From NCBI RefSeq assembly GCF_014764445.1, contig NZ_CP061721.1, forward strand, positions 1 to 64,000: DNA of 64,000 nucleotides, given 5' to 3'. A program made the translations under genes and the position numbers. The notes beneath the pieces were generated by a model. The model made no database searches and was not told the DNA's origin. It saw only the letters and a list, made by a program, of their open reading frames with translations. The DNA is from Pseudarthrobacter sp. BIM B-2242. GTDB lineage: Bacteria; Actinomycetota; Actinomycetes; Actinomycetales; Micrococcaceae. The stretch's first letter is position 1. Each line of letters starts with the position of its first letter. Positions 12,274 through 20,254 of the stretch are shown here, piece by piece.

Positions 12274-12308
12274 AGTCCCGGACAGCGGAAACGCTGTCCG
12301 GGACTTTT
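12274..12308 (+). terminator. Rho-independent terminator after tRNA-Ala
   Basis: A 14-bp perfect stem (AGTCCCGGACAGCG / CGCTGTCCGGGACT) with a stable GAAA tetraloop is followed by TTTT. It ends the tRNA-Ala transcript. Confidence 0.92.
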
Positions 12309-12336
12309 CGTTTGTGCCTGACAGTAGGGTTGAACA

Positions 12337-13290
12337 GTGAATCTCCTTTTTGCAGCCCTCGGGGTGCTGGGTGTGGCCTCCTCCGGGCCACTGATCGCCG
12401 CTACCCTCGGAGCCACCACAGTCAGTGCCCTCGCCATCGCCTTCTGGCGCAACGCGATCGCAGCGGCCGTGATGGCCACTCCCACACTGGTCCGCGAACC
12501 CCGGCAGTTCGGCCGCATCACCGGACCTGAGTTCCGCTGGGCCCTGCTGGCCGCCATCGCCCTTGCCCTGCACTTCGCCTGCTTTATCACCTCCCTGCAA
12601 CTCACCTCCGTTGCTGCTGCCACCGCCCTGGTGTGCCTGCAGTCGGCATGGATCGCCGTCTTCCAGCTCTTCCGCGGCACCAGGCACCGCTGGCAGGTGC
12701 TGGCAGGGCTGGGGATAGCCTTTGGCGGCGTCGTTGCCATCACAGGGTTCGACATGGGATCCTCGCCGGATGCCTTCCTGGGCGATGTCCTGGCCGTGGC
12801 CGGAGGGGCGCTGGCCGGCCTTTATACGCTGGCTGGCGGCAAGGCCCGGCAGACCATGTCAACGGGGACCTACACCACGCTCTGCTACGGCATGTGCGCC
12901 GCCGTTGTGGCGGTGCTGGCGCTGTTGAGCGGCCAGCCGCTGGTGGGGTTCGACGCCGCAGGCTGGCTTGGGATCCTGGCGATCACTGTGTGCGCCCAGC
13001 TAGTTGGCCATACCGCGTTTAACCATCTGCTCGCCACCATGAGCCCGCTGCTGGTATCGATGATCATCCTGCTGGAGATCCCCGGCGCGGCTCTTCTGGC
13101 GGCAGTGTTCTTGAACGAGACGCTTCCGGCCGGGACGTACGCCGGACTGGCGCTTATCCTCGTGGGCCTAGCCGTGGTGGTGATGGGCCAGAAGTCCGGC
13201 TTCAGCCGGAAGCGGCGTGCCGCGGCCGCCGCGGGCACTCAGGCAGGAGAACCGCCGTCGGACCGTCTTGCCGAACTGGGAACCGACTGA
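12337..13290 (+). CDS. EamA/DMT family transporter
   Basis: A 317-aa inner-membrane protein with about ten hydrophobic segments in two EamA repeats. Repeat 1 runs about residues 1-135 and repeat 2 about 145-285, each ending with the conserved short-helix pattern (second repeat: MIILLEIPGAALLAAVFLNETL). The family exports or imports amino acids, metabolites or drugs; the substrate cannot be told from sequence. The start is GTG 12337 with AGTAGGG upstream. It is convergent with the glycosyltransferase gene. Confidence 0.88.
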   Translation: MNLLFAALGVLGVASSGPLIAATLGATTVSALAIAFWRNAIAAAVMATPTLVREPRQFGRITGPEFRWALLAAIALALHFACFITSLQLTSVAAATALVCLQSAWIAVFQLFRGTRHRWQVLAGLGIAFGGVVAITGFDMGSSPDAFLGDVLAVAGGALAGLYTLAGGKARQTMSTGTYTTLCYGMCAAVVAVLALLSGQPLVGFDAAGWLGILAITVCAQLVGHTAFNHLLATMSPLLVSMIILLEIPGAALLAAVFLNETLPAGTYAGLALILVGLAVVVMGQKSGFSRKRRAAAAAGTQAGEPPSDRLAELGTD

Positions 13291-13356
13291 ATTGGGAACC
13301 GGCTGAGCCGGGAACGCGTTGGCGTTGCCGCCCGCCGAAAGGGCAGTTGCCCCCGG

Positions 13357-14253
13357 CTACTGTCCGCCGCGGCGGACCGGCTGCGCGGTGTTGACCGTGT
13401 GGATGGCCCGCAGGAGTTTGGCCGGGAAGTACACGGAGAAAAACACCACCATGGGGGCCTTGAGGGCCATCTTCTTGACGTTGTGCGCTTTGTACGTGCG
13501 GTCGAAGCGGGTCACGTAGTAGCGGTAGTCCCGCGGTGAGTCTTCCAGCCTGCGGGCGGACATACCGGAGACCATCTGCGGCCAGTACTGGACTTTGAGT
13601 TCGTGGTCGGCGAGGTGCAGGGAGAGATCGATGTCCTCGTGCATCTCATCCTTCTCATCGCGGCAGGTTTCATCCCGGATGGTTTCCCAGGCGGTGGCAC
13701 GCAGGGCCATGTTGGAACCGAAGAGGAAGTGGTACTGGTGCTTGGCCAGCTTCAGCATCAGTTGGCGCATCTTGTCGTCGGCTTTGAGGCCGAATCGGCG
13801 CATGGGCATGTCGTAATAGACCACCGGGCCGGTTGCCGCCTGCACTGACGGGTCCTGGAATGCCTTCTGGACCTGTTCTACCCAGTCCGGTTCCACCACG
13901 GAGTCCGCGTCGATGCGGCCCAGGATGTCGCCGGTGGCGTGGTTCAGGCCAAAATTTCGGGTCGGGATGAGGCCCTGGTCCCGGTCCTGGCTGAGCAGGA
14001 TGATGGGGCTTTCCGGATACTCCAGCTGCATCTGCGCCACAATCGCTGCGGTACGGTCCGTGGAGAGATTGTCCACCACGATGATTTCGTGGGCCGGCAC
14101 TGATTGGTAAACGGCAGCGATCAGGCACTGCCGGATGACACTTTCCTCGTTGTAAGCCGGGATCACAATGGACACGCGCGGCAGCTGTGCTGCGTCGTTC
14201 AAGGCATCCCCGGAGGATTTATCGGCTGACATCAGTCCAAATTTAGCACCCAT
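13357..14253 (-). CDS. Glycosyltransferase family 2 protein
   Basis: A 298-aa GT-A fold protein. Early strand VSIVIPAYNEESVIRQCL is followed by the nucleotide-sugar pocket VVDNLSTDRTAAIV and the metal-binding motif GRIDADSVVEPDW. It has no long membrane domain, though the C-terminus (APMVVFFSVYFPAKLLRAI) may associate with membrane. The ATG at 14253 follows GGGGAG on the minus strand; MSADKSSG at 14232 is an alternative. A longer in-frame extension to 14655 runs through a terminator and the IS element and is rejected. The acceptor is unknown. Confidence 0.85.
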   Translation of the reverse strand: MGAKFGLMSADKSSGDALNDAAQLPRVSIVIPAYNEESVIRQCLIAAVYQSVPAHEIIVVDNLSTDRTAAIVAQMQLEYPESPIILLSQDRDQGLIPTRNFGLNHATGDILGRIDADSVVEPDWVEQVQKAFQDPSVQAATGPVVYYDMPMRRFGLKADDKMRQLMLKLAKHQYHFLFGSNMALRATAWETIRDETCRDEKDEMHEDIDLSLHLADHELKVQYWPQMVSGMSARRLEDSPRDYRYYVTRFDRTYKAHNVKKMALKAPMVVFFSVYFPAKLLRAIHTVNTAQPVRRGGQ

Positions 14254-14301
14254 CGGGGTTCTCCCCGGCGGAGACCGGGCCGGGCCCGGGCAAACTCCGG
14301 G

Positions 14302-14344
14302 AAAACACTGAAGGGGTCCCGCGCCAGGCGGAACCCCTTCAGTG
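14302..14344 (-). terminator. Minus-strand terminator separated from its gene by the IS element
   Basis: Arms CACTGAAGGGGT (14306-14317) and ACCCCTTCAGTG (14333-14344) form a 12-bp stem. On the minus strand it is followed by TTTT. It fits as the terminator of the repeat-protein gene now ending at 15517, from which the IS element separates it. Confidence 0.75.
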
Positions 14345-14371
14345 GACAACGCGTTAGCGCCGGAATAACTA

Positions 14372-15517
14372 GTGGTGTGTCTCAGTTTTGTTTGATGGTT
14401 TCGAGGGCGACGCGGCCGCGGGCTACTTTTTTGAGGATTGATTCTGCGGTCGCGGTCCAGACCAGGGGTTTGGGTTCGGTGTTGTGGGCGGCGAGGTAGT
14501 CCTCGATTTTGGTGATCAGGTCCGGGACGGAATGGAACGCTCCGCGGCGCAGGGCCTTGTCGGTGAGTTCCCGGAACCAGCGCTCGACCAGGTTCAGCCA
14601 CGAGGACGACGTAGGCGTGAAATGTAGCTGGAACCGCGGATTTTTCGCCAGCCACGCCTTCACATCCGGATGCTTGTGGGTGGCGTAGTTGTCCAGGATC
14701 AGGTGGACATACAGGCCCCGCGGGACTTCCTTATTGATGGTCCTCAGGAATACCAGGAACTCCTCGTGCCGGTGTTTGGGCAGGCAGGAACCGATGACTT
14801 TTCCGGTCGCCACGTCCAGGGCCGCGAATAAGGTGGTCGTGCCGTTGCGTTTGTAGTCATGCGTCATCGTCTCCGCCCTGCCCCTCGTCATCGGCAGCGA
14901 CGGCTGCGTCCGGTCAAGGGCCTGGATCGAGGACTTCTCGTCCATGCACAGCACGATCGCCTTCTCCGGCGGATTCAAATACAGGCCAACGACGTCAATG
15001 AGTTTTTCCTCAAACCGCGGATCGTTGGAGAGCTTGAAGGTATCTACCAGATGCGGCTTCAAGCCCCGGGCCGCCCAGATTCGCTGCACCTGCGCCGGGG
15101 ATACCCCGACCATCGCCGCCATCGTCCGCACCGACCAGTGCGTCTGTCCTTCGGGCCTGGAATTACGCGTCAGATCAACAATCTCGTCGATCTTGGACTG
15201 CGGAATGACCGGCTTACGGCCCCGCCCCGGACGAACCTCACCCAGATGAGCGAGGCCATCCTCTGCGAACCGGGCCCGCCACGACCTGACCGTCGCCGGA
15301 CTCACACCAACCACCCCCGCGATCCACTCGCTCGCCAGCCCCTCCGCAGCCATTAGCAGAACCTGCGCCCGCTGCACCTCCCGGTGCGACGCCGTCCGGG
15401 ACCTGGAAAGCCTCTCCAGAAGCGCCCGCTGGGCATCAGAAACCACCAAAGCAGGAGCGCGATTCGACATACCACAATATTAACAGCCCACAACTAGCTA
15501 TTTTGGAGACACACCAC
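14372..15517. mobile_element. IS630-family insertion sequence, 1146 bp
   Basis: Perfect 12-bp terminal inverted repeats GTGGTGTGTCTC (14372-14383) and GAGACACACCAC (15506-15517) flank a single transposase ORF. TA dinucleotides at 14370-14371 and 15518-15519 are the target duplication expected of IS630/Tc1-mariner elements. The element appears intact. It lies exactly in the TAG stop codon of the upstream minus-strand gene. Confidence 0.93.
14382..15470 (-). CDS. IS630 family transposase
   Basis: A 362-aa DDE transposase. The N-terminal half has two helix-turn-helix segments (ASEWIAGVVGVSPATVRSW near residue 47 and TMAAMVGVSPAQVQRIW near 116). The catalytic residues are D177 (CMDEKS), D260 (LILDNYATHKH) and E296 (SWLNLVERWF), the spacing typical of IS630. 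The stop codon overlaps the left inverted repeat. No frameshift is seen, so the enzyme is probably active. Confidence 0.95.
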   Translation of the reverse strand: MSNRAPALVVSDAQRALLERLSRSRTASHREVQRAQVLLMAAEGLASEWIAGVVGVSPATVRSWRARFAEDGLAHLGEVRPGRGRKPVIPQSKIDEIVDLTRNSRPEGQTHWSVRTMAAMVGVSPAQVQRIWAARGLKPHLVDTFKLSNDPRFEEKLIDVVGLYLNPPEKAIVLCMDEKSSIQALDRTQPSLPMTRGRAETMTHDYKRNGTTTLFAALDVATGKVIGSCLPKHRHEEFLVFLRTINKEVPRGLYVHLILDNYATHKHPDVKAWLAKNPRFQLHFTPTSSSWLNLVERWFRELTDKALRRGAFHSVPDLITKIEDYLAAHNTEPKPLVWTATAESILKKVARGRVALETIKQN

Positions 15518-16500
15518 TAGATGGTGTTCTTGTCCGCGGAACCGTTCATGTTGGACGCGATGTTCTTCATGGCTGTTTTGGCGTCCGTGGAACCCTTGGC
15601 CTCGGCGTCGCCTGACTCATCGGCCAGGTGCCTGGCCTTGTCAGCAGCCTCGTCCGCGGTGTCCTTGGCTTCTCCGGCAACGTCCTCTGCCTTCTCAGCA
15701 ACAGCGCCTGTGGCTGAAGCCGTGGCAGCTGCAGCCTTGGCCGCGGCGTCCTCTGTAGTGTCCTTCGCATCGGTCACCGTGGTGGCGGGAACCGGAGCCG
15801 GGGTGGGCGTCACCGGTGAGGGTGTCTTCCAAGGATCCTCTACAGGCTTGGACGCCTTCCAGGCGGCAACCCCCGCGGCTACGGCGGCCGCGATGATGCC
15901 GAATACCAGCCAGCCGCGCTTCTTCGGCTTCTGAGGCTCCGCGATCTGGATGCCCACAGCCTTGCCTGCTTCATGTGCAGCGGCGCGGAACTGCGTGCCG
16001 GCTGTCTGTGCCTGCTCCTGGAGGGCATGCACCACACCGGAGTCGGTCAATTTCTTCGCCACAGCATCCACATGCGTGGGAGCTTTTTCCAGTGTCCGGT
16101 GCACAGCCTCGGAGGCGTGGCCGATCTGGTCCGAGAGACGCGGCAGGTATTCCACCACCACGCGGTCCCGGGCGTTCAGGATGACGGGGGCAGCTTTGTC
16201 CACGGCGTCATGCAGCCGCGGGGTGGTGCCCTCCACGGCGTCATGGATCTTCGGAGCAAGGTGCGCCAGACCGTCCTGGATGCGCGGTGTCACTGTTGCG
16301 ACGCCGTCGGCCAGGTTGTGGGCTGCGGTTTTGAGCCCCTCCTGGATTCGGGGGGATGCGGTGTCCAGGCTGTGCTGCAGGCGCGGGACTGCCCAATCCA
16401 CTGCTGCTTCCACGCGGGGGGATGCCCAGTCCTTCGCATACTCAACTGCGTTGTTGACTGACTGTTCAAGGTCACGGGCAATACGATCCGATTTCTTCAC
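15517..16500 (-). CDS. Membrane protein with proline-phased 11-residue amphipathic repeats
   Basis: A 327-aa protein I do not recognise as a named family. Prolines at residues 28, 39, 50, 72, 83, 94 and 105 are spaced exactly 11 residues apart (one position, 61, skipped), each usually followed by Arg or Lys. The units resemble amphipathic 11-mers (for example SPRIQEGLKTA). A basic stretch (KPKKRG) precedes one membrane segment at about 196-214. The C-terminus is a Pro/Thr linker then an Ala/Lys/Glu/Asp-rich helix of LEA-like composition. The GTG start follows GGGAGG. The last base of its TAG stop is contributed by the IS element. Confidence 0.75.
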   Translation of the reverse strand: MKKSDRIARDLEQSVNNAVEYAKDWASPRVEAAVDWAVPRLQHSLDTASPRIQEGLKTAAHNLADGVATVTPRIQDGLAHLAPKIHDAVEGTTPRLHDAVDKAAPVILNARDRVVVEYLPRLSDQIGHASEAVHRTLEKAPTHVDAVAKKLTDSGVVHALQEQAQTAGTQFRAAAHEAGKAVGIQIAEPQKPKKRGWLVFGIIAAAVAAGVAAWKASKPVEDPWKTPSPVTPTPAPVPATTVTDAKDTTEDAAAKAAAATASATGAVAEKAEDVAGEAKDTADEAADKARHLADESGDAEAKGSTDAKTAMKNIASNMNGSADKNTI

Positions 16501-16655
16501 AACTACCTCCCGATTAATGTGACGGTTCTGTTGTTAGCCTACGTGGATTGACCTGCACCGGCTATTCTTCCAAGGGATTTACGGCTGATTTCACCCAGCG
16601 CGGAACTGCCGGTGCAGCAGCTTTCCGCGTTGACCTGCCGTGAAAGAATGGGCCT

Positions 16656-17201
16656 ATGACTGCCATCGCAACTGCAAAAGCAACCATCCACACCAGCCTC
16701 GGCGACATCGTCGTCAACCTCTTCGGCAACCACGCGCCCAAGACGGTCAAGAACTTTGTTGGCCTGGCCACCGGCGAGCAGGCCTGGACCCACCCCGAGA
16801 CCGGCGAGGACAAGACCGGCACGCCGCTGTACAACGGCACCATCTTCCACCGCATCATCAAGGACTTCATGATCCAGGCCGGCGATCCCCTGGGCCGCGG
16901 CGTCGGCGGACCCGGCTACAAGTTCGACGACGAAATCCACCCGGAGCTCAGCTTCAACCAGCCCTACAAGCTGGCCATGGCCAACGCAGGCATCCAGATG
17001 GGCAAGGGAACCAACGGTTCACAGTTCTTCATCACCACCATCCCCACCGACTGGCTGCAGGGCAAGCACAGCATCTTCGGCGAGGTCGCCGACGACGAAT
17101 CCAAGAAGGTCGTCGACGCCATCGAGGGCGTCCGTACCGGCATGGGCGACCGTCCGGTGGAGGATGTCACCATCAACAGCATTGACATCGAACAGCTCTA
17201 A
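16656..17201 (+). CDS. ppiA: Cyclophilin-type peptidyl-prolyl cis-trans isomerase
   Basis: A 181-aa cytoplasmic cyclophilin; there is no signal peptide. Conserved active-site runs are FHRIIKDFMIQAGDP (near residue 68, with the catalytic Arg) and MANAGIQMGKGTNGSQFFIT (near 108). It speeds proline isomerisation in protein folding. The gene precedes the rhomboid gene by 9 bp, so the two are probably co-transcribed. The pair in this position is typical of actinobacterial origin regions. Confidence 0.95.
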   Translation: MTAIATAKATIHTSLGDIVVNLFGNHAPKTVKNFVGLATGEQAWTHPETGEDKTGTPLYNGTIFHRIIKDFMIQAGDPLGRGVGGPGYKFDDEIHPELSFNQPYKLAMANAGIQMGKGTNGSQFFITTIPTDWLQGKHSIFGEVADDESKKVVDAIEGVRTGMGDRPVEDVTINSIDIEQL

Positions 17202-17210
17202 CCTCGTCGC

Positions 17211-18092
17211 ATGAGCTACGGAATTCCGGCGGCTGAGCCGTCCGCGCAGATTCCGGTGTGCCCCAGGCACCCGGACAGGCCCTCCTATGTGCGCTGCCAG
17301 CGCTGCGGGCGCCCTGCCTGCCCGGACTGCCAGCGGGCGGCCGCCGTCGGATTCCAATGTGTTGACTGCGTCAACGAAACAGCACGGTCGACGCCGGCTG
17401 TTAAGAGTGTCTATGGCGGCGCCGTCGCTACGGGCAGACCAATGGTGACGCTGGGCATCATTGTGGTGTGTGCGGTGATGTACGTCCTGCAATGGATTCT
17501 TCCGAACGACTGGATGTACCAAAACCTGGCGTTCGCCAACATCTTCGCTGTGCCGGAATACGGCCAGTTCGAACCGTGGCGCATGGTGACGGCCGCTTTC
17601 CTGCATTCCCAGGGGTTCGTCCTCCACATTCTGCTGAACATGTACATGCTGTGGATTTTCGGCCAGGCACTCGAACCGCTCATGGGCAGGATCCGTTTCC
17701 TGGCGCTGTATCTGATCTCGGCCATCGGCGGATCGGTCGGCTACCTTGCGCTTACCCCCGGCTACCAGCCTGGCGTACCGCTCACCGGGGTGGTGGGTGC
17801 TTCCGGTGCCATCTTCGGCCTCTTCGGGGCGATGCTCCTGGTGCAGCGGCACCGCGGCGGCGACACGCGTCAGCTCTGGGTACTCATAGCCATCAACGGC
17901 GTCATTGGTTTTGTGGTCCCGCAGATCGCCTGGCAGGCGCATCTGGGCGGACTGATCGCCGGCGGCCTCTGCGCTGCCGTCATTGCCTACACACCCCGCG
18001 GTCCACGCCAAGGCCTGATCCAGGCGGCGGGGCTCGTGGCCGTGCTGGTTCTCCTGATCGCCGTGAGCTGGGTCAAGGTCTCCACAGGCTAG
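17211..18092 (+). CDS. Rhomboid family intramembrane serine protease
   Basis: A 293-aa protease that cleaves membrane proteins within the bilayer. The N-terminal 55 residues form a Cys/His zinc-binding B-box-like domain (C17, H20, C29, C32, C37, C40, C50, C53). Six or seven membrane segments follow. The catalytic pair is S198 in GASGAIFG and H244 in WQAHLGGLIAGG, with HILLNMYMLW near residue 139 as the oxyanion region. The natural substrate is unknown. A hairpin terminator lies 32 bp past the stop. Confidence 0.93.
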   Translation: MSYGIPAAEPSAQIPVCPRHPDRPSYVRCQRCGRPACPDCQRAAAVGFQCVDCVNETARSTPAVKSVYGGAVATGRPMVTLGIIVVCAVMYVLQWILPNDWMYQNLAFANIFAVPEYGQFEPWRMVTAAFLHSQGFVLHILLNMYMLWIFGQALEPLMGRIRFLALYLISAIGGSVGYLALTPGYQPGVPLTGVVGASGAIFGLFGAMLLVQRHRGGDTRQLWVLIAINGVIGFVVPQIAWQAHLGGLIAGGLCAAVIAYTPRGPRQGLIQAAGLVAVLVLLIAVSWVKVSTG

Positions 18093-18123
18093 CTGCGCCC
18101 CGCTACGCGAACATCCAGACAGC

Positions 18124-18160
18124 AGACCCCGGCGTCCCCAGTGGACGGCGGGGTCTTTCT
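18124..18160 (+). terminator. Terminator after the rhomboid gene
   Basis: A 14-bp stem with one mismatch (left arm 18124-18137, right arm 18143-18156) and a 5-base loop is followed by TTTCTGT. It ends the ppiA-rhomboid transcript. Confidence 0.8.
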
Positions 18161-18908
18161 GTATCTCCGGGGAAGCAGTGCCTTTTTGAACTGCGATTCG
18201 TTCCCCGGTTCGAAACAGCCCGCGTCGATACATCCGGGGTCCGTTGCTCCCCGATTTCCCGACTGTGACGGCTCTTGTCCGCCTGTGGGCGCGTTGCCGG
18301 TTGCGGGGGCTGACCGGGCACTGCACCCGTCCTCTGACGGCTCTTGCGGCGCCTGCGCTCATGCCGCCTGACGCAGGCGGCACACGCAGCTCTTTGACCA
18401 TAAAAACTCTTCCCCGCTGCCGCATACTTGGTTATCCACAGGGGTTATCCACACTGTTGGTAACTTACACAGGTGTAGTTCACAGAGCGTGGGACTTCCA
18501 GCCCCCGGAAGCCCGCTGTTTTCCATGCCGTACTGTCTCGGCTGTCCACAATTGTGGATAACCTCTGGGGATGGGCCTGTGGTTAAGTGGAAAAACTGCC
18601 CGTTTTGACACACAGTGTGGATAACTTGACGATTTTTGGCCTCTTCAGGCTGTCGACGGCCGTGGCGCCACCGTCTTTCAACAGGCTTATTCACAGTGTT
18701 AATAACTTACAGACGCGTAGTTAGAGATCCCGGTTTCCCGGCTCGTGGCCTGTGAGAGCTTCACCAAGGCCGGGCCTGTGGATTCTTGTCCACAACTGTG
18801 GATAACTTGTGGGTAGCCGGGTGTTAGTAAGTGGAAAAGTACGGCCTGTGGGAGGGTGTTTCTGTAGACGTCCACTCAAAAGATCTCCCCCAGCCAGGAG
18901 GACCCGCC
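18161..18908. other. Intergenic DnaA-box cluster, left group
   Basis: Five exact DnaA boxes occur in 374 bp: TTATCCACA at 18432-18440 and 18445-18453 (+), and TGTGGATAA at 18553-18561, 18616-18624 and 18797-18805 (-). One-mismatch boxes are TGTGGTTAA 18578, TTATTCACA 18687 and TTGTCCACA 18786. The 11-mer TGTTAATAACT at 18697-18707 also occurs in oriC. This is denser in exact boxes than the dnaA-dnaN interval. No protein-coding gene is convincing here. A role in DnaA titration or as part of the origin is inferred. Confidence 0.85.
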
Positions 18909-19379
18909 ATGAGCGCCACCGCGCCGCAACACATCTTTCTCGACAAACAGCACCCTGCGGTGTGGCGCGCTCTCAACGGACTCGGCCTGAAAGTGCGTGA
19001 TGCCGCTGAAGAGGCAGGGATCGACCGGAAGACCATTGAACTGCTTTACGTGCGGATCTCGCAGATCAATGGCTGCGCCTACTGCCTTGATATGCACGTA
19101 GGGGACGCGGTCAAGGCCGGCGAGACGCCGCAGCGCCTTGCCGTGCTGCCCGCCTGGCGTGACACTGCCCTGTTCACCGACAAGGAACGGGCGATCCTGT
19201 CCCTGGCCGAGTCCGTTACCGAACTCACGGATTACGGTACCCGCGAGCACAACGAAGCAGAGGCGCGCGAACATCTTAGCGACGAGGAGTTTTCCGCCGT
19301 CAGCTGGTTGGCGATCGCCATCAATGCCTTCAACCGCGTTTCCATCACCAGCCACCACCCGGTCCGCCAGGAGCCCTAG
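18909..19379 (+). CDS. Carboxymuconolactone decarboxylase/AhpD family protein
   Basis: A 156-aa alkylhydroperoxidase-like protein. The redox motif C-x-x-C-x-x-x-H is present in INGCAYCLDMHV near residue 60, typical of AhpD-like peroxidases rather than true carboxymuconolactone decarboxylases. The ATG at 18909 follows an AGGAGG ribosome binding site at 18898; an in-frame extension to 18831 is not supported. The gene is alone, flanked on both sides by DnaA boxes, so its transcription could be sensitive to DnaA. Confidence 0.88.
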   Translation: MSATAPQHIFLDKQHPAVWRALNGLGLKVRDAAEEAGIDRKTIELLYVRISQINGCAYCLDMHVGDAVKAGETPQRLAVLPAWRDTALFTDKERAILSLAESVTELTDYGTREHNEAEAREHLSDEEFSAVSWLAIAINAFNRVSITSHHPVRQEP

Positions 19380-19400
19380 CGGGGACGCCCCGCGTCGGTG

Positions 19401-19528
19401 TTATCCACAGCTAATCCACACTGTTAATAACTGCGTCGCTGAACCGGCAGGTTTCCCTCTCGCGCGTCAGGGCCTGTGCAGGAACCGGCGGCCCGCATTT
19501 GCACAAAAGTTATGCACATTGTGGATAA
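19401..19528. other. Intergenic DnaA-box cluster, right group
   Basis: Exact boxes lie at 19401-19409 (+) and 19520-19528 (-), with one-mismatch boxes TAATCCACA 19412-19420 and TTATGCACA 19510-19518. The 11-mer TGTTAATAACT recurs at 19422-19432. Together with the left group this gives seven exact boxes in about 1.1 kb. Confidence 0.85.
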
Positions 19529-19620
19529 CTATCCCAACAGCTGGGGACAACTGCCTCCACGGCAGGCAGTGAGACTGCTCAGTCACGCAGGAAATCAGGC
19601 AGCTCAGCCAAGGACGTCAG

Positions 19621-20235
19621 TCATTCCGGCCAGACACCCGAGGACCCGCGCCGGTGGCTGGCCAGCAAATGTGTGTCCACCATGCCGATGGCCTCCATTA
19701 GCGCGTACATGGTGGTGGGGCCAACAAACGAAAAGCCCTCTTTGCGCAGCGCCCGGGACAGCGCTACGGACTCGGGAGATTGCGTGGGGATGTCGGCGTG
19801 GGTGGCTGGCCGGGGCGTGGTGCCGGGCTGGAACTGCCAGACGAAATCAACCAGGCCTCCCCGTTCCCGGAGCGAGACGGTGGCGCGGGCATTGTTGATG
19901 GTGGCCCGGATTTTGAGCCGGTTACGGACAATGCCGGGGTCCTGCAGGAGACGCTCAACATCCGCCTCGGTGAAGGCGGCAACAGCGTCCGGGTCGAAAT
20001 GATGGAAGGCGCTCCGGAAGGCCGGACGCTTGCGGAGGATGGTGGCCCAGGACAGGCCGGCCTGGAATCCTTCCAGGCTGATTCGTTCGTACAGTCCTTG
20101 CTCATCCCGGACGGGAAGGCCCCACTCAGAGTCGTAGTACTCACGCAGGAGGGGATCCACGGAGGCCCAGGGCGGACGGGCGAGTCCGTCGTCGCCAATT
20201 ATGGTGCCGTCCGTACGCGCGGCAGCGGGGGTCAT
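19621..20235 (-). CDS. tag: DNA-3-methyladenine glycosylase I
   Basis: Tag removes 3-methyladenine from alkylated DNA in base excision repair. The 204-aa protein carries the family core YYDSEWGLPVRDEQGLYERISLEGFQAGLSW (in part), where the Glu of ISLEGFQ is the conserved active-site acid, and the C-terminal GFSFVGPTTMYALMEAIGMVDTH region. The N-terminal extension before residue 20 is less conserved. It lies 19 bp downstream of crgA on the same strand and may be read from the same promoter. Confidence 0.93.
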   Translation of the reverse strand: MTPAAARTDGTIIGDDGLARPPWASVDPLLREYYDSEWGLPVRDEQGLYERISLEGFQAGLSWATILRKRPAFRSAFHHFDPDAVAAFTEADVERLLQDPGIVRNRLKIRATINNARATVSLRERGGLVDFVWQFQPGTTPRPATHADIPTQSPESVALSRALRKEGFSFVGPTTMYALMEAIGMVDTHLLASHRRGSSGVWPE

Positions 20236-20254
20236 GCCGGTACTGCGGCCAGCG

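Noticed and set aside
12154-12755. Open frames across tRNA-Ala and its terminator (177 and 197 aa, minus strand)
   Set aside because: They overlap a clear tRNA and the EamA gene on the other strand.
14254-14655. N-terminal extension of the glycosyltransferase to 14655
   Set aside because: It runs through a terminator hairpin and into the IS630 element.
18359-18694. 111-aa minus-strand open frame in the DnaA-box region
   Set aside because: No family resemblance or ribosome binding site, and it is built across repeated DnaA boxes.
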